A stretch of DNA of 64,000 bases from Elusimicrobiaceae bacterium (GTDB taxonomy: Bacteria; Elusimicrobiota; Elusimicrobia; Elusimicrobiales; Elusimicrobiaceae), in assembly GCA_017546175.1 (NCBI GenBank), contig JAFYXM010000010.1, positions 186,001-250,000 of the forward strand. Reading direction: 5' to 3'. Position numbers and translations under genes: made by a program. Positions 50,412-58,964 of the stretch are shown here, piece by piece; within the stretch, counting starts at the first letter, position 1; the number at the start of each line of letters is the position of its first letter. The notes under the pieces are model-generated. The model saw only the letters and a program-made list of their open reading frames with translations. It searched no databases and was not told the DNA's origin.

Positions 50412-52024
50412 CTTGAGGTCCCTCCTTGTCCACAAGTAAACACAAAAGACGTTTCTGTTTTAGGTCTTTCCTCGTTTCTTCCGACAGACTGTCTATTACC
50501 GGCAGTGGTTGCGTTGCCCAAAGCCAAGTCTTTGTATTTAATATCGCCCGTTTGACCACATAAGCCTTTAATGGCGGGCTGTTCCAAAAGCTTGGTTCTA
50601 AAGACACGTCCTAAAGCCAAATCTCTGTCAGAATTTCCAGTTTTTACAGAACCTTCCAAAATTAATTGGCGGTTACTATTTCCTTTAGCCGGAAAATCTT
50701 CTTTATAAGAGAGACTGGTAATCCACACATTCTCCGGAATGGCGGCCACGATATCCACCAACAACGGCGTGGACGGAATATTTTTAAGCAATTGTTCCAA
50801 ATTGCCGTTCTGCGTTTTAATACGGCTTAAATTATTTTGAATTTGAGAAGCCGTTAAACCGTCAAAATCTGCAATCAGCTTTGAATTTTTACGTTTAGCA
50901 GCATTCAACTCTTGCTGGCTTGCTTGTACGCCCCACCATGCTTTTCCCAACAATAACAGGAATACAAGCACGACCACACCGGTAATCTTCCAAGCCATCA
51001 AGCCGGCATTAAACTCATACTCGCTCAAGCGATTGCGCTTAATGAAATCTAAATCCGGCGTCTTGGAATCATAAAACTTCATACTGGCACCGATAGCGGC
51101 AATTTCTCCGGCGGACTTGGTTTCAATACCATATACTTCCCGCAAGTCCCATTTACGCACCGGTTTTTTAGATTCCGCCTCCAATAAAGGAGTCCAATTT
51201 TCAGATTCAGCGCCCATGATGACCGCTTCTTCAAACGGATCTTTCTCCAACTGTTTGGCAATAAATTCCGTACAATTGGAAATTTCCAAACGGCGGCGCT
51301 CCACCGGTAAAGAACCCGCGATTTCCACTTCTCTCATGAGTACGGGAACATTGTGATTGGTAAACACAAAGTTTGCCCAATTATTCCCAAAGAAAGAATA
51401 AATTCTACCGCAGTCACCCACGGCCTCTTTATCACTTTCACAGAAAGCACGACTTAAGGAAAGAGGAGCCGTTTCAATCGCCACCGGATCCAAGCCAACC
51501 GATTTTAACCCTTTTTCCAAATGCTCCACAATCGTTTTCGGAGTCATGGTAAAAATAACACCTAAACGTTTCTGTTTGGTAGCGGCCGTTTCAAATTCGT
51601 ACACGTGATAGGCATACATCGTTTTTTCAAAAGGAAAATGAATGTATTTGCGAGCCTGCAAAGGAATCGCTTCTTTCCAATGCTTTCTCTCAATCATCGT
51701 CGGAATTACAAAATGGCGCAAAATAGAGAAAGACGGAGCCAAAGAAACAACCACCTTCCTTCCGTTCCATTTCTTTTTGGCAGCCACTTTTGTTAATGCT
51801 TCCAGCCAATTTTCAGATGCAAAGAAACCATCGTTGAGCTCTAGCGGCTTTAACTGGCTGCGATCTACAGAAGAAACGGGTACACGCAACAAAGACTCCA
51901 ACACAATCCCGCCGTCTTTTCGGCTGCTTTGCGCGATGTACATTTCATCTAGACCTATGTAAAGCCCCAATGCTTCCGGATGGGCTTTCATATTTTTGCC
52001 TATCAAAGATTCTGCAATACTCAT
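50408..52024 (-). CDS. pilMN: PilM-PilN fusion protein (GspL-like architecture)
   Basis: 538 residues. Residues 1-335 are an actin-like PilM domain (YIGLDEMYIAQSS, VVVSLAPSFSILRHFVIPTM, KEAIPLQARKYIHFPFEKTMYAYHV, and GEIAAIGASMKFYD at the end). A single membrane helix follows (about 344-366, WKITGVVVLVFLLLLGKAWW), then a PilN coiled coil and ferredoxin-like periplasmic domain (LLKNIPSTPLLVDIVAAIPENVWITSLSY). Normally pilM and pilN are separate genes; here there is no stop between them. GspL of type II secretion has the same plan. Confidence 0.85.
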   Translation of the reverse strand: MSIAESLIGKNMKAHPEALGLYIGLDEMYIAQSSRKDGGIVLESLLRVPVSSVDRSQLKPLELNDGFFASENWLEALTKVAAKKKWNGRKVVVSLAPSFSILRHFVIPTMIERKHWKEAIPLQARKYIHFPFEKTMYAYHVYEFETAATKQKRLGVIFTMTPKTIVEHLEKGLKSVGLDPVAIETAPLSLSRAFCESDKEAVGDCGRIYSFFGNNWANFVFTNHNVPVLMREVEIAGSLPVERRRLEISNCTEFIAKQLEKDPFEEAVIMGAESENWTPLLEAESKKPVRKWDLREVYGIETKSAGEIAAIGASMKFYDSKTPDLDFIKRNRLSEYEFNAGLMAWKITGVVVLVFLLLLGKAWWGVQASQQELNAAKRKNSKLIADFDGLTASQIQNNLSRIKTQNGNLEQLLKNIPSTPLLVDIVAAIPENVWITSLSYKEDFPAKGNSNRQLILEGSVKTGNSDRDLALGRVFRTKLLEQPAIKGLCGQTGDIKYKDLALGNATTAGNRQSVGRNEERPKTETSFVFTCGQGGTSR

Positions 52025-52051
52025 AATAAACCCTTATTATTTTTAAAACAA

Positions 52052-53830
52052 TTAATATTGTTCAAACGGCATATCGTACGGATTATTTACCCCTTGAGCA
52101 GGAGCCGCTGCCGGCTGAGCTGCAGCTGCATACGGATCTGTTACCCCATAGTCACCGGCGGGAACTGCATTTTGCTGAGCATAAGCATCGGCCGCTTGGG
52201 TAGCGGGAGCTTGCGCGGCAAAAGGATCTACAATTTCCGGCTCGGCAACGGTCGGTTCTTCCTCTTTCGGAGCACTTTTCATCGTGCGACCGGGACGAGT
52301 CCATAAGCGGGCGGTTTTATAATCCAAATTTTCTTTCGTAGCAGAAGCGACTTCTTTTTTCGTTTCAGCTTTCTTTTGAGTGGTGCAAGCCACTTCAACC
52401 TGACGGCGAACCGTGCGTTTTCCGCCTTGTACGTCCGTAGCAGTCAACACTAACGTATAGGTACCGCAGGCCAATTCAGGCCCGATTACACCTTTGCGTC
52501 CGTTCCACAATACTTGATGATACACAGGAGCATAACCTTCCAACTGACGTACCACATAGTAGGTATCATTACCGCTGTGTTGGATAATCTGGAACAACCA
52601 ATTATCAATCGGATCTACCGTTTCAATGACGGAGAAATCAATCACAAAAGCTTCTCCGGCGGCAGGATCAATTTTGTTGCTCACCGGCACTACAGCCATA
52701 CTCAACATCGGCAATTTATTAACGGAAGCAGCTTCCGGTACAGAGGCCGGCAAATCGGCTTCAAAATCAAAGACAATAGACAAACCGTCCAAATTGGCAA
52801 ATTTGGCAGGAGGCTCTTGGTCATACAAGCCCATATTGTAGCTTAATTTACCAGAGGACAAGCCTTTATGCACCAAGTAAGAGTTCAGCGCCATCGCCTG
52901 ACGGATACCGGCTAAAGTAATGTTGTCGGTGTAAGAGCCCGGAGGAAGAATGGTGTATCCGGCACCTTGGGTCAAAGCCATCAAAGTATAGACATCTTCT
53001 AACACAGGCAAAGCTTCCGTGCGGAATTTGTATCCGTTGAATAAAACTTCGCTGTCAATGTCAATAGCATCGGGCAAACCGTTGCGGAAATAAATTCTCA
53101 CACCTTGCGTTTTTTCCAAACGGGCAATCACGGCCGCTTTCATACTGTCAAGCTTCTGACTGGTATAAATTTGGCGAGCTCTCAACGCAGCCGGAGAGGT
53201 CAAATCTGTAAAAGTAGAAGAAGATGTTTGAGCCGCTTCGGCCAGTACGGCTTCTTGCTGAGCAACTGCGGCATCTTGCACTTCTTGCGCTTTTTGTTGA
53301 GCAAGCAATGCTTCTTCCTCGGCTTTAGCCTGCAAAGCAGCTTTCTGCGCGGCTAATTCTTCGTCTAACTGAGCTTGTAAAGCGCGGGCATCTGCCTCCG
53401 CTTGAGCTTTTTTAGCCGCCAAAACTTCCGCCTGTTCTTCTACATCAGAGGCCACTTCCGCAGCCACGGCTTCTACTTCATCTGCCACAGGGGCGGCTTG
53501 AGCCTCTAATTGTGCTTGCAATACGGCAGGATCCTGCCCCGGTTCTAAACGTTGAGCAACCCCTTCTTCAAAATTGACATCCACTTCCACCGGATCCTGA
53601 ATACCACCCATACGGCTGTGAATTAAGTTGATATATTGATTAGCTTCGTCTGCTTGCGTACGGGAACCGTTGACTAAAACTTCAATCAGGTATTCCATGG
53701 CTTCTTCGTCCTTATTTTGGGCGTAAAGCTCTTTGCCTTTTTCTAATTGTTTGGCAGCAGAAGCAGCAAACAAAGCAGGACCGCCGGCCAAAATAAAGGC
53801 CAGCAGGGTAACTAAAATTTTCACTTTCAT
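52052..53830 (-). CDS. Exported coiled-coil protein of the pilus operon, unknown function
   Basis: 592 residues (or 598 from an ATG at 53848). Signal peptide (VKILVTLLAFILAGGPALFA), a short TPR-like start (KELYAQNKDEEAMEYLIEVL), a long Ala/Gln/Glu coiled coil (about 100-205), a globular part with an OmpA-like hint (RLEKTQGVRIYFRNGLPD, ALPVLEDVYTLM), and an Ig/FlgD-like beta domain (VLWNGRKGV, CGTYTLVLTATD). The tail is Ala/Pro/Gln-rich with repeated NPYD/DPYAA. It may sit in the periplasm around the secretin, in place of a FimV-type protein. First gene of the operon. Confidence 0.65.
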   Translation of the reverse strand: MKVKILVTLLAFILAGGPALFAASAAKQLEKGKELYAQNKDEEAMEYLIEVLVNGSRTQADEANQYINLIHSRMGGIQDPVEVDVNFEEGVAQRLEPGQDPAVLQAQLEAQAAPVADEVEAVAAEVASDVEEQAEVLAAKKAQAEADARALQAQLDEELAAQKAALQAKAEEEALLAQQKAQEVQDAAVAQQEAVLAEAAQTSSSTFTDLTSPAALRARQIYTSQKLDSMKAAVIARLEKTQGVRIYFRNGLPDAIDIDSEVLFNGYKFRTEALPVLEDVYTLMALTQGAGYTILPPGSYTDNITLAGIRQAMALNSYLVHKGLSSGKLSYNMGLYDQEPPAKFANLDGLSIVFDFEADLPASVPEAASVNKLPMLSMAVVPVSNKIDPAAGEAFVIDFSVIETVDPIDNWLFQIIQHSGNDTYYVVRQLEGYAPVYHQVLWNGRKGVIGPELACGTYTLVLTATDVQGGKRTVRRQVEVACTTQKKAETKKEVASATKENLDYKTARLWTRPGRTMKSAPKEEEPTVAEPEIVDPFAAQAPATQAADAYAQQNAVPAGDYGVTDPYAAAAQPAAAPAQGVNNPYDMPFEQY

Positions 53831-53892
53831 TGCGTTTAATATTCTCATAGACTAGTTGGTTGCCCCTTTGTTAATTAAACAACACACACTTC

Positions 53893-53920
53893 ATTATATC
53901 AATTTACATTTCTTTGTAAA
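53893..53920 (-). promoter_or_regulatory. Promoter of the pilus operon
   Basis: Minus strand: TTTACA (53920-53915), 16-nt spacer, TATAAT (53898-53893). A near-palindrome TTGTTTAATTAACAA lies about 10 nt past the start point (about 53867-53881) and could be an operator. Confidence 0.65.
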
Positions 53921-54027
53921 GCACAACGCACGCGAAAAACGGGCGCGCGCACCCCGTAAAGATTATTAGAGCAAATAAATATACCTTCTGGCAAGCAGAT
54001 TTTGCTCTTTTTTGCGAAATAAAAAAA

Positions 54028-56634
54028 TTATTTTCCTTCTAAACGCTCTAACCGACGGGTAGCCGTTTGATTTTGAGGATAATAAAACAATACGTTTTGC
54101 AAGTATTTTTTAGCACTTTGCGTATCTTCGGCCTGTTGCAACAAAGAGGCCAAGGCCAAATTGGCCGATAAATCGTCCGGATATTTTTCCAATACTTGTT
54201 CCAAAAGTTCTTTAGATTTAATATCATTGCCCGTCAGCATAAAATAACGTGCCAACAAAATTGAACCGTTGGTATCTTGCGGATAAACCTCTATGTATTT
54301 CTCCAACTGTTCACGCAACTTTTTAAGTTTTGTTTTAGAAGATCCTTGAATATGATTGACTTGATCATAATAATCTTGCAATTGTTTGGCTTGTGCCAAT
54401 ACTTCCGGTTGCTCTTCTGTTTTATCGTAGAGTTTGGATAAGCTTCTTAACAAAGATTTATCCAACGTATCAATTGTCAGGGCTTTTTTATAAATAGTTT
54501 TGGCGTATTCTTTTTCGCCGCGTTTTAGGTAAATATCCCCTACATCGTGCCAAAGGCTGGTATCGTAAGGAAACAAATCTAAACCTCTTTCCAAAATAGT
54601 CATGGTATCTTGGTCCGCATAAATCACGTCTTCTCTCACCAGTTTGCCTAACGTTTCGTAAGCACTTAAATTAAAGGGGTCCAAGCGCAAGGTTTCGCGC
54701 AAGTATCGTACGGCTTTGGCATTGTCTTTAGCTCCCAAGGCAGCCACGGAAGCATGATAATATACTTGGTCATAATAAGCTGCTGCCGCCATAGATTTTT
54801 CAAACGTTTGCAAAGCCTTCTCATAATTTTCTTGAGAAAGCAGCAAATTACCCAATCTAAACCCCGCCTCCGTATTGGCCGGATACAAACGCTGCGCACC
54901 GGACAAATCTTTTTTAGCTTCTGTCCATTGTCCTGCCGCCATATTTTTTTGACCGCGGAAAGAATAGAATTGACTGGATAGCACAATGCTTTGCCAAGCC
55001 ACAATGGATATCGTTAAAGCCAAAATAGCCAAGGCTACCGTCTTGGTAACGGGGTTGGCAGACACTTCAATATTCGTTTCGGCGCGCCCCACACCGCTCA
55101 CTTCCGCTCCGACGATCCACCAAAATATAAACGCAGGTACTACGGTATGCAGAGAAATATTGAGCATGTTGTCGGCCAACATCGCCAAAATACCGCAAAA
55201 AAGCGCTTGCAAAAGTTGTTTTTTGTCCCCCTCTTTTTTTCGGGCAGCAAAATCACGCACTTCCAAGAAAAGTACCATAAACATAAAAAGAAAAAGCCCC
55301 ACCCCCACAATACCGCCTTGAGCCAATTGAAAGAAAATTTCATTATGAGGAGAATTAGTTACGGTTTTTAACTCGCGCAAATTAGGGTGCATCAGTAAGG
55401 TTTGCGGTTGAGTACGTGCAAACGCCGTCTGAAAATTGCCCAATCCGGCCCCCATGACAGGGCGGTTTAAAAAGATTTCTTTAGACACATCCCACATAAA
55501 CAATCGCTGATGCAAAGAAGTAAAAATTTTATCGCGGGAAATATCCAAGGTAATGCTGGCCGGCGTTACTTGGCTCACTTCTGCTACGCGCTTAACCAAT
55601 GCTTCGCGCGAAGTTTGCATAAAGACAGGTAAATACGTCACGGCAATGCCCAAAACTACCAACCAAAACACACGGCCTTTGCGTTGCCAAATCAAACTGC
55701 GCAACGTACCGAACATCCACATCATCACAAGCCCCACCGCTGCGGCTATCCAACAGGAGCGGCAAAGCCCGAATGATAAGTAAAACAGATATACCAATAC
55801 TAAAAAGCCATATACGCAAATATCTTTGCGGCTTTCGGTGCGCATATAATACACCAAAAGCGCCGGCAAAAGCATCACCACAAAAGAAGACAAAAAGTTC
55901 GGGTTTCCAAAGGTAGAAAAGGCACGGCTGGCAAACTGGTGCATGTCAAACGGCCACAAGATATCCAGTCCAAACCCTTGAAACACCCCATACATACATG
56001 CCAGCGCACAAGCCACAAAGCTGAGTACCAGCACATTTTCCTGCGTGAGTTTGCTCAGCACTCTTGTACCCAGCCAAATGCCCACCACCCACAGCACCAG
56101 GCCGTACCAATCAAACACACGGGCAAAAAAACCGTCTCCGGCGATATTGGTTTTCAGCTGAGGTAAAAGCAACCACAAGGCTCCCCACGCAATAAACAGC
56201 AAAATATAATTGGTCTTGCTTTCAATCACTCCGCTAAATACTACGTTTTTGCTGATTACATACGCCCCTAATGCCACAATGAGCAAAAGAGAGCCGAAGT
56301 CCAACAAATTATAAAAAAGTGTTTGGCGCAAGTATTGCGGGGCTGCAGACACGGCGGAAAGCCAACTTACGGCAGCAGCCAAGATGTAAATGACAAAAGC
56401 CAAATCAAAAAAGGTACGCGTAAAATTAATGTGTCCTGCCCGCAAAAACCGCACGGCAGACACCCCATACATAGCAGCTAACAATATATATAAGAGCACA
56501 CTTTGCACGGTAAAAGGGTTGGAGGTTAAATCGGTAAAGAAAAGCAGCGGCACCGCCAAAAAACAAGCAGACAGCAATGCACGCATAATTTTGATATAAG
56601 GTCCTTCGGCGACGGTTTTGGTAAGTTGGAACAT
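54028..56634 (-). CDS. O-antigen ligase/oligosaccharyltransferase-like (Wzy_C) protein with TPRs
   Basis: 868 residues from ATG 56634 (AGGGAG upstream). About 12 membrane segments through residue ~530, with NPNFLSSFVVMLLPALL, RPVMGAGLGNFQTAFARTQP and the catalytic-type loop NSPHNEIFFQLAQGGIVGVG (conserved His). From ~560 to the end are six to eight TPR-like repeats (GFRLGNLLLSQENYEKALQTFEKS, DVGDIYLKRGEKEYAKTIYKKAL, ANLALASLLQQAEDTQSAKKYL). Same plan as the gene at 20928. Placed next to the pilus operon, so a PglL-like pilin glycosylase is a reasonable alternative to lipopolysaccharide ligation. Confidence 0.83.
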   Translation of the reverse strand: MFQLTKTVAEGPYIKIMRALLSACFLAVPLLFFTDLTSNPFTVQSVLLYILLAAMYGVSAVRFLRAGHINFTRTFFDLAFVIYILAAAVSWLSAVSAAPQYLRQTLFYNLLDFGSLLLIVALGAYVISKNVVFSGVIESKTNYILLFIAWGALWLLLPQLKTNIAGDGFFARVFDWYGLVLWVVGIWLGTRVLSKLTQENVLVLSFVACALACMYGVFQGFGLDILWPFDMHQFASRAFSTFGNPNFLSSFVVMLLPALLVYYMRTESRKDICVYGFLVLVYLFYLSFGLCRSCWIAAAVGLVMMWMFGTLRSLIWQRKGRVFWLVVLGIAVTYLPVFMQTSREALVKRVAEVSQVTPASITLDISRDKIFTSLHQRLFMWDVSKEIFLNRPVMGAGLGNFQTAFARTQPQTLLMHPNLRELKTVTNSPHNEIFFQLAQGGIVGVGLFLFMFMVLFLEVRDFAARKKEGDKKQLLQALFCGILAMLADNMLNISLHTVVPAFIFWWIVGAEVSGVGRAETNIEVSANPVTKTVALAILALTISIVAWQSIVLSSQFYSFRGQKNMAAGQWTEAKKDLSGAQRLYPANTEAGFRLGNLLLSQENYEKALQTFEKSMAAAAYYDQVYYHASVAALGAKDNAKAVRYLRETLRLDPFNLSAYETLGKLVREDVIYADQDTMTILERGLDLFPYDTSLWHDVGDIYLKRGEKEYAKTIYKKALTIDTLDKSLLRSLSKLYDKTEEQPEVLAQAKQLQDYYDQVNHIQGSSKTKLKKLREQLEKYIEVYPQDTNGSILLARYFMLTGNDIKSKELLEQVLEKYPDDLSANLALASLLQQAEDTQSAKKYLQNVLFYYPQNQTATRRLERLEGK

Positions 56635-56746
56635 AAAAAATCTCCCTTTTTTAATCAAGGTTTTTTATATTGTAGTTTTTTTGAAGAAAAAGGCAAAATT
56701 TTTTTGCCTCCCCCGCAGAAGTGCAGGGGGTTAAAAAAAGGAAGTT

Positions 56747-57019
56747 TTATTTAATGCGGGTGTAAGGATCATCGCAAAGAGAACGGCAAATGCCAATAAA
56801 TCGCAAAATGCACCAAAGCACGATGGCGGCAAGAAGTATTTTTCCGGCCAAGGGATGAGCTTGGTAAAAACGCATAAATAAGCAGATTATTACCATTACT
56901 AAAATCACTAACACTATACCCAAAAATTTAAGCCCGGCCATGCTGGCGTTTCTGATAACAGGAACACCGCCGCGGCGCCAAGGCATCATAATAATCGGCA
57001 ATAATTCTATTCGTCTCAT
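56747..57019 (-). CDS. Small double-pass membrane protein of unknown function
   Basis: 90 residues from ATG 57019 (AAAGGACC upstream). A basic start (MRRIELLPIIMMPWRRGG), two membrane helices (about 28-48, FLGIVLVILVMVIICLFM; and 57-75, GKILLAAIVLWCILRFIG), and a short Cys-containing tail. No family recognised. A GC-rich hairpin with T-run (57095-57125, minus) lies upstream, so it should have its own promoter between 57020 and 57095, which I cannot point to. Confidence 0.55.
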   Translation of the reverse strand: MRRIELLPIIMMPWRRGGVPVIRNASMAGLKFLGIVLVILVMVIICLFMRFYQAHPLAGKILLAAIVLWCILRFIGICRSLCDDPYTRIK

Positions 57020-57094
57020 TTTTTGGTCCTTTTTATGATTCGGCAGGTGTTTTATTTTACTCTTTATCACAAAAATAAATCAAGTCTAAACATA

Positions 57095-57125
57095 AAAAAG
57101 AGGGACCCGCTCACGCGGACCCCCC
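57095..57125 (-). terminator. Second of two tandem terminators after tig
   Basis: Minus strand: GGGGTCCGC-GTGA-GCGGGTCCC with two G-U pairs, then TCTTTTTT. It points in the same direction as the tig terminator 100 bp upstream. Confidence 0.7.
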
Positions 57126-57225
57126 TGAGGTTAAACTAATTGCTCTTAAACCGTTTTCAAGCAAATAGTTTATTGCCTTTTCGGCAAATCTTTCGGTATT
57201 TTACGTCTAACTATCGGTAGAAAAT

Positions 57226-57253
57226 CTATCCCGCACCCAAAGATGCGGGATAG
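57226..57253 (-). terminator. Terminator of trigger factor gene
   Basis: Perfect 10-bp stem CTATCCCGCA/TGCGGGATAG with an 8-nt loop; ATTTTCT follows on the minus strand. Confidence 0.8.
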
Positions 57254-57273
57254 AAATCATAACATTTTACAGA

Positions 57274-58563
57274 TTATTTTACAACAGCTTGTTCTTTGAG
57301 GAAATCAAAGACTTTGCGTTCATTCAAAGTAGCCAAGATGTGCTCTTTGCGTTCTTCAAAGAAAGCACGAATTTTCTTTTCATCGGCCTTGCTTTGAGCA
57401 TTGGTGGTTAAGCTCTTGTCCAGCTCGGCTTGCCAATCGGCTTCCGTGGCTTGCAAGTTTTCTTTTTTAGCGATAGCGTGAATGATGTAGCCTACGCGCA
57501 AATCTTTTTCCACCGTGGGGCGGATGCGTTCTTCAAAGCTTTTGCGTTGTTCGGCAGAGAGTTGCTCCGGCTTCATTTGGGTCACGTTGCGTACGAAGTT
57601 ATTTAAAGAGCTGTCGGTATATTCTTGTACCAAAGTTTCAGGCAAAGCAAACTCGTTGGTTTTGACCAAGTGGGCTTCAATTTGGGCCACCAAGTCACGG
57701 GCGGAGTTTTCTTTAGCTTCGGCATTCATGCCTTCTTGTACGCGGGCTTTTAAAGCGTCTAAATTATCAAAGCCCATATCTTTGGCAAAAGCATCGTCCA
57801 AGGTCGGCATAATTTTGTTTTTGATGTCATCTACGATTACGTGGAAAGACAAAGTATCTTCGCCTTCTTTCACTTCATAATCTTTGGTGTCACCTTTTTT
57901 AAGACCTAAAATATTTTTGGCCAATTCCGGCATGGTTTGCGGGGCAGCCATGTCAATGAGTTCGCTGTCGGCGCTGAGTTTGTAGTCATCTTGACCGTTG
58001 CGTTTGCCTTTGTATTGTACGACGGCATACACTTTTTCGTCAATGACGGCACCTTCGGCGGCGCTTTCTAAACGGGCATTGCCTTCTAAAATGCGTTGCA
58101 ATTGAGCGGTTACTTCTTCTTCGGTAGCGGTTTCCGGTTTTTTGGTTACTTCAATGCCTTTGTAGTCTTTTACGTCAAATTCCGGAGCGACATCAACAGC
58201 AAGCTCAAAAGTAAAAGCTTGTCCGTCATTAAAGGTGGCAAAGTCTGCCTTGGTCAAAGACGGCAAGGTAACGGGGTTTAATTTGGTTTGTTCCAACGCG
58301 GCGGAAATGGCACTTTTAACAGCCAAGTCCAAGGCGCGTTCTTTAATATGTCCGGCAAAATTTTGTTTCACTAAATCAAGGGGTACTTTTCCGGCGCGGA
58401 AACCTTGCATTTGGGCGCGAGATTGTACTTGTACAGCGGCGTTTTGAAAAGCTTTGGTAATAAGTTCCGGCGTAGCTTCTACGCTTAAAGTTACACGGCA
58501 TCCTTCTTTAGATAATTGTTTGGCATTTACTTCGCCCGCCGCGGCGGTCTTAAAAATAGACAT
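57274..58563 (-). CDS. tig: Trigger factor, ribosome-associated chaperone and prolyl isomerase
   Basis: 429 residues, normal length. N-terminal ribosome-binding domain with the signature GFRAGKVP, a PPIase (FKBP-like) domain at about 150-240 (VIDEKVYAVVQYKGKRN, then ELAKNILGLKKGDTKDYEV), and the C-terminal chaperone arms (ALPETLVQEYTDSSLNNFV). Binds nascent chains at the tunnel exit. AAGGAGAG upstream of the ATG. Lies 31 nt after tRNA-Leu on the same strand, with no terminator between, so it may be cut out of a tRNA-containing transcript. Confidence 0.96.
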   Translation of the reverse strand: MSIFKTAAAGEVNAKQLSKEGCRVTLSVEATPELITKAFQNAAVQVQSRAQMQGFRAGKVPLDLVKQNFAGHIKERALDLAVKSAISAALEQTKLNPVTLPSLTKADFATFNDGQAFTFELAVDVAPEFDVKDYKGIEVTKKPETATEEEVTAQLQRILEGNARLESAAEGAVIDEKVYAVVQYKGKRNGQDDYKLSADSELIDMAAPQTMPELAKNILGLKKGDTKDYEVKEGEDTLSFHVIVDDIKNKIMPTLDDAFAKDMGFDNLDALKARVQEGMNAEAKENSARDLVAQIEAHLVKTNEFALPETLVQEYTDSSLNNFVRNVTQMKPEQLSAEQRKSFEERIRPTVEKDLRVGYIIHAIAKKENLQATEADWQAELDKSLTTNAQSKADEKKIRAFFEERKEHILATLNERKVFDFLKEQAVVK

Positions 58564-58593
58564 GATGTTCTGCTCTCCTTATATCAATAAAAG

Positions 58594-58675
58594 TGGACGG
58601 AGAGGGACTTGAACCCTCAAGGGTTTCCCCACACGCTCCTAAGGCGTGCGCGTATACCAATTCCGCCATCCGTCC
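58594..58675 (-). tRNA. tRNA-Leu (anticodon TAG)
   Basis: 82 nt. Acceptor GGACGGA/TCCGTCC, anticodon stem CACGC/GCGTG with loop CTTAGGA (TAG, reads CTA), long class II variable arm (TGGGGAAACCCTTG), T-arm AGGGTTCAAGTCCCT, discriminator A. CCA not encoded. Confidence 0.95.
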
Positions 58676-58695
58676 AAGTTTTGTTTTTTAGAAAA

Positions 58696-58768
58696 TGGGC
58701 CATGTGAGGCTCGAACTCACGACCTTACGCTTAAGAGGCGTCTGCTCTACCAGCTGAGCTAATGGCCC
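58696..58768 (-). tRNA. tRNA-Lys (anticodon CTT)
   Basis: 73 nt. Acceptor GGGCCAT/ATGGCCC, D-arm GCTC/GAGC, anticodon loop CTCTTAA (CTT, reads AAG), T-arm GTGAG-TTCGAGC-CTCAC, discriminator A. The first anticodon-stem pair is a G-A mismatch. CCA not encoded. Separated from tRNA-Leu by 20 nt. Confidence 0.94.
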
Positions 58769-58784
58769 TAAATCGGTTCACTAG

Positions 58785-58793
58785 ATTATAGCA
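58785..58793 (-). promoter_or_regulatory. Extended -10 promoter for tRNA-Lys/tRNA-Leu
   Basis: Minus strand TG-C-TATAAT, about 17 nt before the tRNA-Lys 5' end. The -35 is not obvious, as at other extended -10 sites here. Confidence 0.6.
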
Positions 58794-58964
58794 AAAAAAG
58801 AGCGGCAGCGGAGCATTTAGATTATGCTCAGGTACTGCCTATAGAAGTATTTTATCATATTTTTTATAAATCTGGCAAAACCTTGTTTTCGGAAATTTTT
58901 GCATTACAGACAATCTAAAATTAGTTATAATAAACTGTATCAATATTATACATTGAGGTATTGT

